Assembly (NCBI GenBank): GCA_949358305.1
Contig: OX442324.1
Coordinates: forward strand, 6,855,601 to 6,919,600
DNA length: 64,000 bases
DNA from: Strigamia acuminata
Lineage: Eukaryota; Arthropoda; Chilopoda; Geophilomorpha; Linotaeniidae
Direction: 5' to 3'
The notes beneath the pieces were generated by a model. The model made no database searches, was not told the origin of the DNA, and saw nothing but the letters and a program-made list of their open reading frames with translations. This document shows, in pieces, positions 48,901 through 51,900 of the stretch; positions within the stretch are counted from its first letter, which is position 1; each line of letters opens with the position of its first letter. Both the position numbers and the translations under genes were made by a program.

Positions 48901-51900
48901 CGTATATTCGTGTCACGGTAGATAGTGACGTGCTGGATGACACACCCCATCGGCTATCCGGGTGCCTTACACTCCTTGCGCCTCTGCTTGTGACGCCCTT
49001 GGTGATAGTATTACATCAGTTAAAAAAACGCCGAATTTTTTTTTATTCAAATTTCAATGTTTCTGAAAACGGAAAAATTAATTACGGTAACGTTTTTTTT
49101 TAACATTTCAATTTTGCCATTTCTATTCACATGAATAAAAACAGTAAATCACGTCTTTCAATCCATTTGCGACAGCCTGGCTTCTAGCCTCTTTGCCTTG
49201 CAATATAAAAATTGCAATTTTTTGATGTGCAGTTTCTTTTTTTGTGCCAGTTCTTGGAATAAGCTTATGTTAACAATTTAATTTAAGTTCTATGATTACA
49301 GTTATGTGTGGATCCCTTTTGCCTTCTGGCAACCAATATTTTTAGACCCAGTCTACCACTAACCCCTTTTTCTTGGGTATTAACACTTGGAACATTACAC
49401 CTGGAAAGAAAAGAGTAAGAGAGAAAAGAAAAATCTCTCTTATTCATTTCTGACTCAATTTTTTCGGTCTAAATTTTTTCGTCTTAAATTCATCTTATAA
49501 TCTTAATTTCACTATTTTTCTTTTTAATTCGTGGCTGGGTTTAAATGTTTCTCTCTTATTCATTTCATTTTGTAAAAACAATGCTAAAACACAACTAACT
49601 TGGAAGATTCTCTTGGATTCATATATTCTATAAAAAAAACACTAGGCACATTCAAAGTTTCTGTTTTTACCGGTTTTACCATTTCTGTAAATAGAATCGA
49701 CATCAAAAACAGCAAAAAAAACATTACAAAAAACCACAAAAACAAAATCCATGCTGGGGTCGTTTTTGAAATGGTTTAAGCCAGGCTTTCATGTTTACAA
49801 TCAAGTTCAAAATAGCCACCTCGAAAGTTATATCAAGGTGTCAAACTTTCAAGCGTCTTAAATTTGTTTTTGCAAAGCATACATCTTCGAAAATGTGAGT
49901 TAATTATGTTTCAATAAGGGAGCCACAATCACAATTCATTGGTTGAATGGGAAAAAAAGATTTTTATGCATCATGTACTCACGCGATTGAGACACAAAAT
50001 TGACACAACAAATGGGCCTACAAAGGAAAACCTTCACGGTTATGTGCATTTTTGCATACTATTTTAGCCGTTTATACAAACTGCACAAACGGTATAAACA
50101 GAAAGTTTGAACGCACCTATTGTTACACCACAACCAAGAGAGAAAAATTATACTCCGTAAATGTTTTACATTTATTCAATCATTTATTTATTCAATCTTT
50201 TATTATTTAAAAAACGAACAGTTACATATAAATTTTGTGTATTGAGGTAACCACACTCCGCATATTGGGTAAGTTCTTTGGTTCTCCATGTGTATTCACA
50301 AGTGCACCTTGCATTATCCACTCACTGCATGTGCTACAACAATTCACATGCCGTTATGATTAAAACAAGTATTTTCTCATTTATTCATCTATTTTTCTCT
50401 CTTGCTCATCTATTTTTCTCACTTATTCATCTATTTTTCTCTCTTGCTCATCTATTTTTCTCACTTATTCATCTATTTTTCTCTTATTCATCTATTTTTT
50501 TCTTTAATTCATCTATTTTTTTCTTTAATTCATCTATTTCTCTCTAATTCATCTATGTCTCTCTTATTCATATATCCATATTACTACTAAGCTTTTTCTC
50601 TTGTATTACTTTTGACTTTGTTAATTGCTCTCAATTTCATTTGTTGCAGAGCAAGTATAGTCTTTTTCTCTCTTATTCATTTACAGTTTTTACATTTTCT
50701 CTCTTATTCATTTTCAGTTTTCATATTTTCTCTCTTGTTCATTTCTTGCTAATTCATTTGTCTCCAATTCATTATTCCAAGGGTAAAATGATTTTCTCAT
50801 ATCATTTCTTTTTTATTATACATTTCCTGACAGTGTGGCCAAAAATATAAGTAAATAAGTCAAGTTATCTGTCAAAAAAAAATTTTTTGTTTAACCTAGC
50901 ATAGAAAATAGTATTACAGCATGAGAAAAGTTGGAGAATAGTTTTTGAACATAAACTAATTATTTGCTAAAGTGCAATAATAACCATAGTGCAGTGAGTT
51001 TCGTATGTACAAGCATTCGAGTTACTGTACAAACTTTTAAAGATACTACCGGTAACTTCAACTGTCGTGTCTTTGGCACTAGGTGGTGTACAACCCACAA
51101 TCTTATTATTGTGCTGTTGGCTGTGTAGTACCACAGTATCAGTATGCACCTTTCTTAAATTCTAAAAAATAATAAGATTAAAAATGTTTTCTTTTATTAG
51201 GATTAATAATTTTTTCCACCTTGTATATTGTTACGTGGTTCGGAGGATGGCACAAAATCGTAACGTGTTTATGTTTTTAGGCTGAAATGAAAATAGAGTT
51301 CTTTATTTAAAGTCGGACATTTGGCTATAACCAAATGTTCGGTATTCTTATGCTAAATTTTACAAAGGGTTTGACATTGATTTGTGTAAACAAACTACAT
51401 TAAGTTAAACAAGAACTTAAATTATAAACACGTAATTTTACAAAGTCATCAAATCAAAATATAAACTAAGTCAAAATAAAATAAAGTAAAACAAGGATGA
51501 TGTGCGTTTACCTATTAAACCTTAAGCTCTGGACAGATAGCAAACCGTGCACCGGATGCTAGTAGCCAGAGTGAGAACCTGAAGAGAACTGATTTAACTG
51601 GGTTTGTTATTCATTAAGAAAACTCCTAATCCCCCATTCAGTCTGGTTGATCATCCCGTGAATATAATTATGGCTTAACGCCATCTATAGATGATTTATC
51701 AAACTAAAATTACTAAAAATGTGGGTAGAAGCCAGCCGAAGATCGGTACGGCTTGTACGCATGACAATATCATTGCTGAATTACAAACAATTTGACTTGC
51801 AAACAAAACTGGTTTGTACTTACTGTACATCTAATATCACATCTAATACTGTATTGGGGCTTCTAGTCTGTTTGCAAGCCAGGTTAATAATGATTTAGTT